In this document: piece by piece, positions 56,019-64,000 of the stretch | Position numbering within the stretch: position 1 is the first letter of the stretch | Layout of the letters: each line of letters begins with the position of its first letter | Assembly: GCA_965232265.1 (NCBI GenBank) | Contig: CBDDPH010000002.1 | Coordinates: forward strand, 1,736,001-1,800,000 | Source: VXRD01 sp965232265 | GTDB lineage: Bacteria > Latescibacterota > UBA2968 | Direction of reading: 5' to 3' | DNA: 64,000 nucleotides | Program-made: the position numbers and the translations under genes | The notes under the pieces: generated by a model | Told to the model about the DNA's origin: nothing | The model's database searches: none | What the model saw: only the letters and a program-made list of their open reading frames with translations

Positions 56019-57404
56019 TCAAATATGAATCGCCTCATTCTCCACATTCAACGCGGCCTCCTTCAGCGCCTCTGGAAGCGTGGGATGCGCGTGCATTGTT
56101 CGCGCAATATCCTCTGCACTCGCGGAAAACTCCATTGCCAGAACGCCTTCGGCGAGCATATCGGACGCGCGTGCGGCCAAAATGTGAATCCCCAACACGC
56201 GATCCGTCTTTTCGTGGGCAATAATCTTCACCTGTCCATCCACTGCCTGTAGCGTATGTGCGCGACCATTGGCAGACAGTGGAAACTTGCCCACCTTGTA
56301 GGGAATGCCATCCGCCGCAACCTGCTCCTCTGTCAAGCCCACCGATGCCAGTTCTGGATGCGTGTACACCACATTGGGAATCGCGCCGTAATTCACATGC
56401 CCCGCCTTTCCCGCCATACATTCCACCGCAGCCACACCCTCTTCCTCCGCCTTGTGCGCCAGCATCGGACCGGGAATCACATCGCCAATCGCATAGACAC
56501 CGGGCAAATTTGTCTCAAATACCTCATTGACCAGAATGCGCCCCTGGTCATCCATTTCCAACCCCACATCTTCGCCACCCAGCCCATCGGTATTTGGCCT
56601 TCGCCCAACAGCGACCAGCAATCGGTCACACGTCTCAGAAGCCGTCTCATCGCCATGTGCGAGTGTCAGTTTCACCTTCCCATCGCAAACCTCTGCCGAC
56701 TCCGCGCGCGTCTCAAACGAAAACCTCAGCCCCTGCTTCTCCAGCACCTTCTGCAAACCGAGGGACAATTCGCGGTCCATCGTTGGCGTCACCCCATCGA
56801 GAAATTCAACCACGTGTACCTCTGCCCCCAGGCGATGCCACACCGACCCCAACTCGAGACCGATCGCACCTGCACCAATAACAATCATCTTCCCGGGCAC
56901 CTCATCCAGTGCCAACGCCTCGGTAGAACTGATCACATACTCACCATCAAAAGGCAAATTGGGCAACGCAATCGCAGAACTGCCCGTAGCGATCAAAACG
57001 CGCTCTGCCGAATAAACATCCCCGTCAACATCGACCTTTCCATCGCCAGCCAACCGCCCCAGCCCCGAAATATGCGTCACATTATTCTTCCGAAACAGAC
57101 CGCGAATACCGCCCGTCATCCTCCGCACAATACTGGACTTGCGCTTCATCATACCCTTCAAATCCAGTTCCACACCACCGGTCTTGACACCGTGAATGCC
57201 CAACGAAGACTCCGCCTGGTGAAACAACTCACTCGACTCCAAAAGGGCTTTACTCGGAATACAGCCCACATTTAGACAGGTCCCTCCCAATGCCTGTTTC
57301 TCAACACATGCCACGCGCATGCCCAATTGCGCCGCGCGAATCGCCGCCACATACCCCCCCGGTCCTGCGCCGATAACAATGAGATCATAAGTATTATCTG
57401 CCAC
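56019..57404 (-). CDS. lpdA: Dihydrolipoyl dehydrogenase (E3)
   Basis: 461 residues. FAD-binding IVIGAGPGGYVAAIRAAQLG, redox disulfide GGTCLNVGCIPSKALL, NAD-binding MIVIGAGAIGLELGSVWHRLGA, YAIGDVIPGPMLAHKAEEEG and the C-terminal active-site HAHPTLPEA (His-Pro-x-x-x-x-Glu). It reoxidises dihydrolipoamide on E2 with NAD. The start is GTG 57404, with GAGGAG eight bases before it; the longer frame to 57440 lacks support. It is the third gene of the sucA-sucB-lpdA set, separated from sucB by a repeat-bearing gap of about 120 bases. It converges on the HU gene terminator. Confidence 0.95.
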   Translation of the reverse strand: MADNTYDLIVIGAGPGGYVAAIRAAQLGMRVACVEKQALGGTCLNVGCIPSKALLESSELFHQAESSLGIHGVKTGGVELDLKGMMKRKSSIVRRMTGGIRGLFRKNNVTHISGLGRLAGDGKVDVDGDVYSAERVLIATGSSAIALPNLPFDGEYVISSTEALALDEVPGKMIVIGAGAIGLELGSVWHRLGAEVHVVEFLDGVTPTMDRELSLGLQKVLEKQGLRFSFETRAESAEVCDGKVKLTLAHGDETASETCDRLLVAVGRRPNTDGLGGEDVGLEMDDQGRILVNEVFETNLPGVYAIGDVIPGPMLAHKAEEEGVAAVECMAGKAGHVNYGAIPNVVYTHPELASVGLTEEQVAADGIPYKVGKFPLSANGRAHTLQAVDGQVKIIAHEKTDRVLGIHILAARASDMLAEGVLAMEFSASAEDIARTMHAHPTLPEALKEAALNVENEAIHI

Positions 57405-57424
57405 GAGAGGCTCCTCAAAATCGG

Positions 57425-57523
57425 TAAAAAATTCGGGCACCCACGAGGGATCGCCCCTACGGTTTATCCGTCATCTGCGTCCATCCCTGTTTTCACAGGG
57501 ACATGCCTGCGTCCATCTGCGGA
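57425..57523. repeat. Intergenic hairpin repeat between sucB and lpdA
   Basis: CATCTGCGTCCATCCCTG, loop TTTTCA, CAGGGACATGCCTGCGTCC then ATCTGCGGATCACAC: the inverse of the element at 17360-17406. Just before it CCCACGAGGGATCGCCCCTAC is a variant of the GTAGGGGCG family. It lies inside an operon, so it is transcribed. Confidence 0.6.
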
Positions 57524-58720
57524 TCACACTTCCAGCATCATACGTGCGGGGTCTTCGAGCAGGTCTTTGATGCGAACCAGGAATGTAACCGAAGTCTGAC
57601 CGTCGATCAGGCGGTGATCATAGGTCAATGCCAGATACATCATCGGGCGAATAACCACGTCATCTCCCACGGCGATGGGCCGATTCTGAATCGCGTGCAT
57701 GCCCAAAATACCCGTCTGAGGCGGATTGAGAATAGGCGTTGACAACAGCGACCCAAACACCCCGCCATTGGTAATTGTAAACGTGCCCCCGCTCAACTCA
57801 TCCAACCCCAACTTGCCTTCTCGCGCAGAGAGCGCCACGCGCTTAATTTCAGACTCAATAGTGGCAAAAGACATGCGCTCTGCCGACTTCAAAACCGGCA
57901 CGACAAGACCGCGGTCAGTACCCACAGCAATGCCCATATTGACATAATCGCGATAGACAATATCAGAACCGTCGATACTGGCATTTACATCGGGATATTC
58001 CTGCAACGCAATAACACTGGCGCGAACAAAAAAGGACATCAAACCCAGGGATATGCCGTGTACATCTGCAAACATCTCTTTGTACTTCGCGCGCAAATCA
58101 AAAATACCGCTCATATCGACTTCGTTAAACGTCGTCAACATCGCCGCTGTCTGCTGTGCAGAAACCAAACGCTCGGCAATGCGCGTGCGAATCTGGCTCA
58201 TGGGTTCGCGCCGCTCGCCATCGCTTGAAGTATCGGGCGCAGGAGATGGTGCAGGAGCTTCGGGTTCAGAAACCGGCGGATCGGGTACTTCAGCCTCTGT
58301 ATCGAGATATGCCAGCACATCTTCTTTGGTCAGTCGCCCGTCTTTTCCCGTACCCGTAATCGCCGCGGGATCGAGGTCGTGCTCGGTCACCAACCGACGC
58401 ACTGCCGGACTCAAATCATCGGCCTGTGCAGGCTCTTCAGACGTATCGACCTTCTCCGATACTTCAGCCATTGAGACAGCTTTGCCATCCTCATCGATGG
58501 TGGCAATGGTCTCGCCGACCTCAATCGTATCGCCATCGGCCTTCAGCGTATGCAACACACCCGCCGAAGGCGCGGGCAATTCGACATCGGCTTTATCCGT
58601 TTCAATAACCGCAAGGGGTTCATCCACCACCACAGCCTCGCCATCCGATTTCAACCACTCGACCAGAATGGCATCGGTAACAGACTCTCCCAATTCGGGC
58701 AAAATCACATCAACAGGCAT
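57524..58720 (-). CDS. sucB: Dihydrolipoamide succinyltransferase (E2 of 2-oxoglutarate dehydrogenase)
   Basis: 398 residues. One lipoyl domain (VDVILPELGESVTDAILVEWLKSDG...VIETDKADVELPAPSAGVL, lipoyl Lys in ETDKADVEL), an acidic/Pro-Ala linker, a peripheral-subunit-binding domain (LSPAVRRLVTEHDLDPAAITGTGKDGRLTKEDVLAYL), a second linker and the catalytic core ending TYDHRLIDGQTSVTFLVRIKDLLEDP (His-x-x-x-Asp). The EADDN-type MAEV/NEVDMSGI and PVVLKSAERMS-like segments match the succinyl, not acetyl, type. GGGAGG before ATG 58720; 12 bases after sucA. Confidence 0.95.
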   Translation of the reverse strand: MPVDVILPELGESVTDAILVEWLKSDGEAVVVDEPLAVIETDKADVELPAPSAGVLHTLKADGDTIEVGETIATIDEDGKAVSMAEVSEKVDTSEEPAQADDLSPAVRRLVTEHDLDPAAITGTGKDGRLTKEDVLAYLDTEAEVPDPPVSEPEAPAPSPAPDTSSDGERREPMSQIRTRIAERLVSAQQTAAMLTTFNEVDMSGIFDLRAKYKEMFADVHGISLGLMSFFVRASVIALQEYPDVNASIDGSDIVYRDYVNMGIAVGTDRGLVVPVLKSAERMSFATIESEIKRVALSAREGKLGLDELSGGTFTITNGGVFGSLLSTPILNPPQTGILGMHAIQNRPIAVGDDVVIRPMMYLALTYDHRLIDGQTSVTFLVRIKDLLEDPARMMLEV

Positions 58721-58732
58721 GTACGCGCCTCC

Positions 58733-61525
58733 CTAAGAAAAATCCAGAGCTGTCTCCACGATCTCTTGCTGTTCGGCCAGATGCACCGACTGAATACCCG
58801 TAGCCGTTGCAGCCGTGGGCTTTCGTCCCAGATAGCGCACTGGCTTTTGATTATCGAGCAATCGGCGAAGTTTTGGTTCCATAAAATCCCAACTGCCCAT
58901 ATTTTGCGGCTCTTCTTGTCCCCAAAAAATATCCGCATTGCCGTACTTCTCGAGTATAGCACCCACCTCATCCCACGGAAAGGGATAGTGTTCCTCAATT
59001 CGCACCAGTGCCAGCCTTTCCTCGCCCTTTTTGTCCCGGCCCTCTTTGAGGTCAAAAAAGACCTTCCCCGTACAGAAAACAACGCGCTTCACACCGCCGG
59101 GATCGGGCTGTGCTGGATCGTCTAAAACAGGGTAAAACGCGCCCTCGGACAAATCCTCGAGCGTGGAGATCGATTCTTTGAGCCGCAACAAACTCTTTGG
59201 CATCATCAAAACGAGAGGCTTGCGAAATGCGCGCAGCATCTGGCGGCGCAGCAAATGAAAATACTGCGCGGGCAGCGTGGGGCAATCCACCTGCATATTG
59301 TCTTCGGCACACAGTGCCTGAAACCGCTCTAACCGCGCACTCGAATGCTCTGGTCCCTGGCCTTCAAACCCGTGTGGCAACAACATGACCAACCCACTCA
59401 TCTTATGCCATTTGGCCTCAGAACTGGAAATAAACTGATCGATAATCATCTGCGCGCCATTGGCAAAATCGCCAAACTGGGCTTCCCAGATCGTCAATTT
59501 ATTGGGATTGGCATAACTCACGCCAAACTCAAAGCCCAGCACCGCCAATTCCGAAAGCATCGTATTATAGACCCTGAACCCCCCCTGCTCATCCGATAGA
59601 TGGTTCAGCGGAGAATAAATCGCGCCATTTTTGACGTCGTGCCACACCGCTTGCCGATGGCTAAATGTGCCCCGTTGAGAATCTTGCCCGGCCAATCGCA
59701 CCGGAAACCCATCGACCAACAAACTGCCAAACGCGAGCATCTCCGCGCAGCCCCAATCCATTCCCACCTCGCCGTGGACCATCTGCATGCGGTAATCGAG
59801 CTGGCGCACCAATTTGCGATAGGCGTTAAAGCCCTCGGGTACAGTCGTCGCCTTTTCGGCAATATCGATCAATTGTTCTCTACGCACCGCGGTTTTTGCC
59901 GTGCGGTCTGCGCCCGCCTTCCCAAACCCCTGCCACGCACCCCCAAATGCTGGCTCACGCGGTTTTGTCTTTTGATTTTTCGCATCGGCGAATGCCGCCT
60001 CGAGCTTCTCGCGCACAGACTGTTTCATCATATCGACATCATCTTCTGTTGCGATATTTTGCTCAATCAAACGCCTCGCATACAGATCGACAACCGTTGG
60101 ATGCGCGGCGATTTCAGCAGATTGCAGGGGCTGTGTAAAAGCCGGATCGTCGGATTCATTGTGACCGTATCGGCGATAACACCACAGATCGATAATCACA
60201 TCGTTTTTCACCGCCTGGCGATAAGCCATAGCCATGCGCGCCGCGTGTACCACAGCTTCGGGATCATCGGCATTGACGTGAAAAATGGGCATCTTAACAA
60301 TTTTTGCCACATCTGTTGGATACGCTGTAAAACGGGATTCCCGAGGCAATGCAGTAAAACCAATCTGATTATTCACAACAATGTGAATCGTTCCCCCATT
60401 ATCATAGCCATCCAGATGGGACAAACAAATCGTCTCAGGCACAATGCCCTGACCGGCAAAAGCGGCATCGCCGTGAATGATTAGCGGTACGATATGCTCG
60501 TGCTGAACATCGCCTTTTGTCTCTTGCTTTGTACAAACAATGCCCTCAATCACGGGATTGACCAATTCGAGGTGACTCGGGTTCGGCGTCAAACCCAAAT
60601 GCACCGTGTGACCATCGCGCGTGACATACTCATGGGCGAACCCCATGTGGTATTTCACATCGCCCGATCCCTCGCCCACCTCAACACCCTCAAATTCACT
60701 GAATATCTCTGGATAGGGCTTTTGCATAATATGCGTGAGCACATTGAGCCTGCCGCGATGCGCCATCCCCATCACCATTTCTTCGACATTTAACGCAGCG
60801 CCCGTTTCAATCAGCGCGTGCAACATCGGGATCAGCGCTTCGCCGCCTTCAATAGAAAATCGCTTTTTCCCGATATATTTAACGTGCAAAAATTGTTCAA
60901 ATTCCTGTGCCTCAATCAATTGTCTCAGCAGGTCTCGGCATTGTTCCGCGCTGAATTTCGGTTGATTTAATATTGGCTCCATGTGCTGTTCCAGCCACTC
61001 GTGCTGGCTCTTATACGGAATATCCGTGTATTCTACCGCCACAGGGCCGCAGTATGTTTGCCTGAGCTTTGCAACGAGGTCGCGCAACGTGCCGTCCGTA
61101 GGACCGAGGAACCCGCCATTACCGACACTTTGATCCAGGTCCTCTTCTGTAAAGCCGTATTCGGACAACTCCAACAGCGGATACGGTGGGCGCGTATAAC
61201 TCATCGGCGCAATATCGGCGACCAAGTGCCCCCATGTGCGATAGGCATTGACCAGAGCCAGAGCACCCTGCTGCCTATTCGCATCCATAAGGGTATATTC
61301 CTCCAACGTGTCATAAGCATCGAGAAACGCCATGACATTTTCCTCTGCGTGGCTTTCACTTGACGTATCTGGCGTCAAGTCGGCACCATCGCGTTGCATT
61401 CCCAAATCAAAACCCGCAAAAAATATATGCCACCTTTCATCCACCAGATTTGGGTCTTGTTTGTATTTTTTATACATGGCGTCAATGTAATCGGCATTGG
61501 CAATTGCAGCAATATCGAATGACAT
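58733..61525 (-). CDS. sucA: 2-oxoglutarate dehydrogenase E1 component
   Basis: 930 residues, full length. ADYIDAMYKKYKQDPNLVDERWHIFF is the N-terminal E2-binding region. MGMAHRGRLNVLTHIM, GDAAFAGQGIVPETICLSHLDGY...VVNNQIGFTA (ThDP motif), CYRRYGHNESDDPAFTQP and GFPVRLAGQDSQRGTFSHRQAV are all diagnostic. It decarboxylates 2-oxoglutarate and passes the succinyl group to SucB. ATG 61525 has AGGTGGGGA upstream and a promoter at 61580-61608; the longer frame to 61603 covers that promoter. First gene of the complex operon. Confidence 0.96.
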   Translation of the reverse strand: MSFDIAAIANADYIDAMYKKYKQDPNLVDERWHIFFAGFDLGMQRDGADLTPDTSSESHAEENVMAFLDAYDTLEEYTLMDANRQQGALALVNAYRTWGHLVADIAPMSYTRPPYPLLELSEYGFTEEDLDQSVGNGGFLGPTDGTLRDLVAKLRQTYCGPVAVEYTDIPYKSQHEWLEQHMEPILNQPKFSAEQCRDLLRQLIEAQEFEQFLHVKYIGKKRFSIEGGEALIPMLHALIETGAALNVEEMVMGMAHRGRLNVLTHIMQKPYPEIFSEFEGVEVGEGSGDVKYHMGFAHEYVTRDGHTVHLGLTPNPSHLELVNPVIEGIVCTKQETKGDVQHEHIVPLIIHGDAAFAGQGIVPETICLSHLDGYDNGGTIHIVVNNQIGFTALPRESRFTAYPTDVAKIVKMPIFHVNADDPEAVVHAARMAMAYRQAVKNDVIIDLWCYRRYGHNESDDPAFTQPLQSAEIAAHPTVVDLYARRLIEQNIATEDDVDMMKQSVREKLEAAFADAKNQKTKPREPAFGGAWQGFGKAGADRTAKTAVRREQLIDIAEKATTVPEGFNAYRKLVRQLDYRMQMVHGEVGMDWGCAEMLAFGSLLVDGFPVRLAGQDSQRGTFSHRQAVWHDVKNGAIYSPLNHLSDEQGGFRVYNTMLSELAVLGFEFGVSYANPNKLTIWEAQFGDFANGAQMIIDQFISSSEAKWHKMSGLVMLLPHGFEGQGPEHSSARLERFQALCAEDNMQVDCPTLPAQYFHLLRRQMLRAFRKPLVLMMPKSLLRLKESISTLEDLSEGAFYPVLDDPAQPDPGGVKRVVFCTGKVFFDLKEGRDKKGEERLALVRIEEHYPFPWDEVGAILEKYGNADIFWGQEEPQNMGSWDFMEPKLRRLLDNQKPVRYLGRKPTAATATGIQSVHLAEQQEIVETALDFS

Positions 61526-61579
61526 AACAATCCCCACCTTTCTGTAGCCTTTACAAGAGGTGTATGGTACACACCCGAA

Positions 61580-61608
61580 AAAGTAACGTCTGCACCGCAT
61601 CATGTCAA
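61580..61608 (-). promoter_or_regulatory. Sigma70-type promoter of the sucA-sucB-lpdA operon
   Basis: On the minus strand perfect TTGACA (61608-61603), 17-base spacer, TACTTT (61585-61580), 55 bases before the sucA start. Confidence 0.65.
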
Positions 61609-61639
61609 GATGGCATCGGTCAAAGGTCGCCCCAACCGC

Positions 61640-62389
61640 TCACCCCGTCCAAAACGACTTCGTCTTCCGCGCGAGTTGATAGAGCTTGAAAGAGTGGCGC
61701 AGCAGGGGTAGCGCGCCCCATCCGAGGTGGTACTTTCTGCGGATACGCCACACAGCCCGATCCCTGTCTTCGCGCTGGCTTAGGCTGTGCGGATGCACCC
61801 GGTAATAATATAATGTCTCGGGCGCATACTGCCCAATCCCCCCCTGTTTGAGCGCGATATTCAACCACAAATCCCAATCCTGATATCGGCGTACAGCGGG
61901 ATCGAATCCGGGAAAGCTATCGGCGCGAATCAGCGCGGCGAGATCGATATAATTCCCGGCGCGCAATCGCCGCACATCAAACGAGCCAGACGCCTCGCGA
62001 TCGCCTCTCTGTAAATCGCCATCGGTAAACACAATGCGGTCGCCATAAGCATAAGCCGCGTGGGGAACCTCTTGCAACGCGCCGTAAAGCACCTCTAAAA
62101 AGCGCGGCATCATCACATTGTCCGCATCGAAAAACGCGACATAAGGAGTCGAAACCTTCAAAAACCCAAAATTCCGAGCGCGGTTGCCATTGCGAAAATC
62201 CACGCGGCAATACTGCACACCGGAAAATGATGCCACAACATCTGCCGCATTGTCTTCACTGGCATCGTCAACCACCAGCACCTGACGGGGCAAAAGTGTC
62301 TGTGACAAAACCGATTCCAAACACGCGGCGAGATAATGCCCGTAATTATGCGTGGTAATCACCACCCCAATGTCTGCTCGCGCACTCAT
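61640..62389 (-). CDS. Family 2 glycosyltransferase
   Basis: 249 residues. GT-A fold: IGVVITTHNYGHYLAACLESVLSQTLLPRQVLVVDDASEDN, then RNFGFLKVSTPYVAFFDADNVMMP with the D-x-D metal motif (Asp-Ala-Asp), and RYQDWDLWLNIALKQGG, the usual acceptor-side E/D-D-W-D-L-W-L motif. YYYRVHPHSLSQ closes the domain. No membrane segment, so a cytoplasmic transferase for surface polysaccharide or a glycolipid. ATG 62389 overlaps the previous gene's stop as ATGA; the M at 62398 is less likely. Confidence 0.88.
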   Translation of the reverse strand: MSARADIGVVITTHNYGHYLAACLESVLSQTLLPRQVLVVDDASEDNAADVVASFSGVQYCRVDFRNGNRARNFGFLKVSTPYVAFFDADNVMMPRFLEVLYGALQEVPHAAYAYGDRIVFTDGDLQRGDREASGSFDVRRLRAGNYIDLAALIRADSFPGFDPAVRRYQDWDLWLNIALKQGGIGQYAPETLYYYRVHPHSLSQREDRDRAVWRIRRKYHLGWGALPLLRHSFKLYQLARKTKSFWTG

Positions 62390-63363
62390 ACAGGCCAATC
62401 TGCCTGCTTTAACAGGGCAATTTGATACTGCAAATTCACCAAAGCATCGGCGCCGGAAACAACGACCCGCCCGCCTTCGCCGCGCACATGCTTGCCAAAT
62501 TCATCGATTAAAATATGCATAAAATCGCGGCAAATCACAGCCTCGTCTCCGCAGACCAATCGCGCGCGATAAATACCGTCACCATCGGCAAACCCCTCCC
62601 AATTCACCAAAAAGCCATTGACGCCAAATTGCCGCACGGGCACCCCCTCATCGACATCGCGCAAAACAAATTGCACTTCGGATCGTCCCTCGGGTGTAAT
62701 CACCTCAAAACGCGCGCGATTCTCCCGCTCGCCTATCGCACAAGAGGCCGTTGCCCAATCGATTTCTCCCCCTGGCAAAAACCCCAGAACCAAACTCAGG
62801 GGATGGGAAGCCACATCAATCCAGATATCTTCCCGTGCCTTTGGTCCCCCGCGCCCTTTTACCTCCATCTCCATCTCGAGCGATTCAATCGCATCCCATG
62901 TTCCCCGAACCTGCGTGTAAAAATCGCGATAAATTGAAATCCCCGCGGGATATTGTGCGGACATCGCCAGCGATTTACCCGCCTGTTCCGCCGCCTGCAC
63001 CACAGCCTGTCCATCTGCCAGAATATCATCCAGACTCCTATCCACATCCCAGCACAAAGGCTTTTCACACACCACATGGCACCCGCTTTCCAGAGCCATA
63101 ATCGCATGCGCTTTGTGCAGATAAAAAGGACTTGAAACATCGACCACATCGGGCTGTTCCGCCGCCAGCATGTGCGCCACATCGGTATATGCGCGCCCAT
63201 CAAATCCAAAATACGCCTGCAATTGCGATTGGGTCTTTGCACACGACGCTTCCGAAGTCCCCACAAACGCCACCACTTGAGACCCCGACAAATGGTGCCA
63301 TCGCGCGTGGTGTTGCCCAATGCCACTCGCGCCAATAACAGCGACTTTTAATCTATCAGGCAT
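62386..63363 (-). CDS. Gfo/Idh/MocA family oxidoreductase
   Basis: 325 residues. The N-terminal Rossmann part has VAVIGASGIGQHHARWHHLSGSQVVAFVG, PDVVDVSSPFYLHKAHAIMALESGCHVVCEKPL (the E-K-P motif) and the C-terminal alpha/beta domain ends with ADALVNLQYQIALLK. NAD(P)-dependent redox on a sugar, inositol or related polyol is expected. GAGGAG lies before ATG 63363. Coupled to the glycosyltransferase by a 4-base overlap, so it may make or modify a sugar for the same surface glycan. Confidence 0.88.
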   Translation of the reverse strand: MPDRLKVAVIGASGIGQHHARWHHLSGSQVVAFVGTSEASCAKTQSQLQAYFGFDGRAYTDVAHMLAAEQPDVVDVSSPFYLHKAHAIMALESGCHVVCEKPLCWDVDRSLDDILADGQAVVQAAEQAGKSLAMSAQYPAGISIYRDFYTQVRGTWDAIESLEMEMEVKGRGGPKAREDIWIDVASHPLSLVLGFLPGGEIDWATASCAIGERENRARFEVITPEGRSEVQFVLRDVDEGVPVRQFGVNGFLVNWEGFADGDGIYRARLVCGDEAVICRDFMHILIDEFGKHVRGEGGRVVVSGADALVNLQYQIALLKQADWPV

Positions 63364-63552
63364 TTTGTCTCTCCTCGCATTGAGATCGAAAAAACACTGC
63401 TGTAAAAAAATAGACGGTTATGTGAAAAACAACCAAAAAAAGGAGCTGGGACGGCACAGGGGCCGTCCCCTACGGCGGATGGATATTCACGCATCGTCAT
63501 TATTAATGCGAATAAAGAGTAGAAAACATGGTGCAATAACAAGCAAAACCTT
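63364..63552. other. Non-coding stretch with one hairpin
   Basis: First part of a 506-base gap. GGGACGGC (63448-63455), loop ACAGGG, GCCGTCCC (63462-63469) followed by CTACGGCGG forms a perfect stem, another intergenic repeat type. I see no credible gene; short frames here lack start signals and family features. Confidence 0.5.
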
Positions 63553-63660
63553 TCTGGATTGCGGCTAAAGCATGCCCCTGCAGGTTTAAGCAGGGGCATG
63601 CCGCAATGACGGGGGCTATTCCTACCGTCACGCCTGCATTTAAGCAGGCGCGTCCATTGA
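63553..63660. repeat. REP-like double-hairpin element, copy 3
   Basis: GGATTGCGGCTAAAGCATG...CATGCCGCAATGAC with an inner CCCCTGC/GCAGGGG stem, then GTCACGCCTGC...GCAGGCGCGTCC. Both modules of the family in the same order as copy 1 at 5538. Confidence 0.75.
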
Positions 63661-63765
63661 TTGCTGATCACTGACAGCTAATTATAAAAAAAAATGTTGC
63701 TTTATCCTCTAAACTATTAAAAAAAGTATTGACATATACCAAACACTTGTTTTGTTTTTTAGTCG

Positions 63766-63787
63766 AATGTTTTACTAACAAAACATT
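63766..63787. promoter_or_regulatory. Perfect inverted repeat upstream of the nitroreductase gene (operator candidate)
   Basis: AATGTTTT (63766-63773), six-base spacer, AAAACATT (63780-63787), in an AT-rich leader (63670-63855). TTGACA at 63729-63734 lies upstream, but no -10 box sits at the right distance; TATTATAG (63786-63793) is another possible -10. A dimeric repressor or redox regulator could bind the repeat. Confidence 0.45.
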
Positions 63788-63869
63788 ATTATAGACCACC
63801 AAACAAAAAAGACTACTGGCAAACCAAACTTCAGGACTTTTTTTTCTCGAGACCAACAGGAGGCAAGCA

Positions 63870-64000
63870 ATGGACGTTTTGGAAGCCATTCACACGCGGC
63901 GCACAATTTTTAAGTTCAAACCGGGCGGTGTGCCCAAAGATGTGATTGAAAAAATTTTTGAGGCCGGCCTTTGGGCACCCAATCACCAAATGGCTTTGAA
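63870..64000 (+). CDS. Nitroreductase family protein, N-terminal fragment (runs out of the window)
   Basis: 43 residues are visible: MDVLEAIHTRRTIFKFKPGG, then VPKDVIEKIFEAGLWAPNHQMAL. The R-R-T/S-x-x-x-F...V-x-x-x-x-I-x-x-I-x-E-A-x-x-x-A-P-N pattern is the FMN-phosphate-binding start of the nitroreductase fold. AGGAGG (63858-63863) is six bases before ATG 63870. These FMN enzymes reduce nitro groups, quinones or flavins with NAD(P)H. The AT-rich leader with an inverted repeat suggests regulated expression. The 3' end is missing. Confidence 0.8.
   Translation, partial: MDVLEAIHTRRTIFKFKPGGVPKDVIEKIFEAGLWAPNHQMAL

Overview
This 64 kb window is bacterial chromosome, densely coded, with no rRNA operon, prophage, intact insertion sequence or CRISPR array. 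The gene complement suggests a Gram-negative of the FCB superphylum: a REC-PglZ (PorX-like) response regulator beside an AHQLGTPLSS-type histidine kinase, a predicted outer-membrane beta-barrel, monomeric isocitrate dehydrogenase and the long form of IspG. The mix of sulfatase, glycan lyase, phytanoyl-CoA dioxygenase, DUF1028 and RraA-type genes is reminiscent of uncultured lineages such as Latescibacterota or Poribacteria. That placement is inference from gene content, not a phylogeny.

Layout. 1-5.5 kb (+): glycan-use cluster (sulfatase end, TIM-barrel sugar isomerase, MFS transporter, PL8 chondroitinase-like lyase). 5.7-9.3 kb: ClpP-like protease and a large HelD-like helicase. 9.4-12 kb: SDR dehydrogenase plus a two-subunit CoA-transferase. 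12-17.2 kb (-): GH95 fucosidase, LarC, M23 peptidase. 17.5-25.3 kb (+): rlmN, murA (catalytic Cys replaced by Asp), a CCA-adding-type enzyme, a secreted protein, a membrane protein, a BpsA-like branched-polyamine synthase translationally coupled to an LPG-synthase-C-like protein, and a lipoprotein. 25.4-32.4 kb (-): complete Opp/Dpp-type ABC importer with a PhyH dioxygenase at its end. 32.5-36.6 kb: YprB-like nuclease, monomeric icd, YceI. 36.8-44.8 kb: ThDP enzyme, methyltransferase, then a tight catabolic run (class-I-aldolase-like, beta-propeller, class V aminotransferase, UxuA-like, RraA-like, GNAT). 45-50.2 kb (-): probable five-gene operon of histidine kinase, PorX-like regulator, tsaE, outer-membrane protein and DUF1028 hydrolase. 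50.4-55.8 kb (+): rpsU, cvpA, ispG, dnaG, tRNA-CAU, HU. 56-61.5 kb (-): 2-oxoglutarate dehydrogenase complex sucA-sucB-lpd. 61.6-63.4 kb (-): glycosyltransferase 2 and a Gfo/Idh/MocA oxidoreductase. 63.9 kb: start of a nitroreductase.

Two window-scale features stand out. First, by eye the + strand is rich in G and T up to about 36.6 kb and rich in C and A afterwards, whichever strand the genes are on. A G-to-C skew flip of this sign is what a replication terminus, or the edge of an inversion, would give. Second, the spaces between genes are full of small repeats: REP-like double hairpins, seven-base tandem repeats (two share one composite architecture in opposite orientation), a GTAGGGGCG-type element, and a hairpin family in which one copy sits inside the loop of another and copies differ by compensatory stem changes. 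Sigma70-like -35/-10 pairs are recognisable at several genes.
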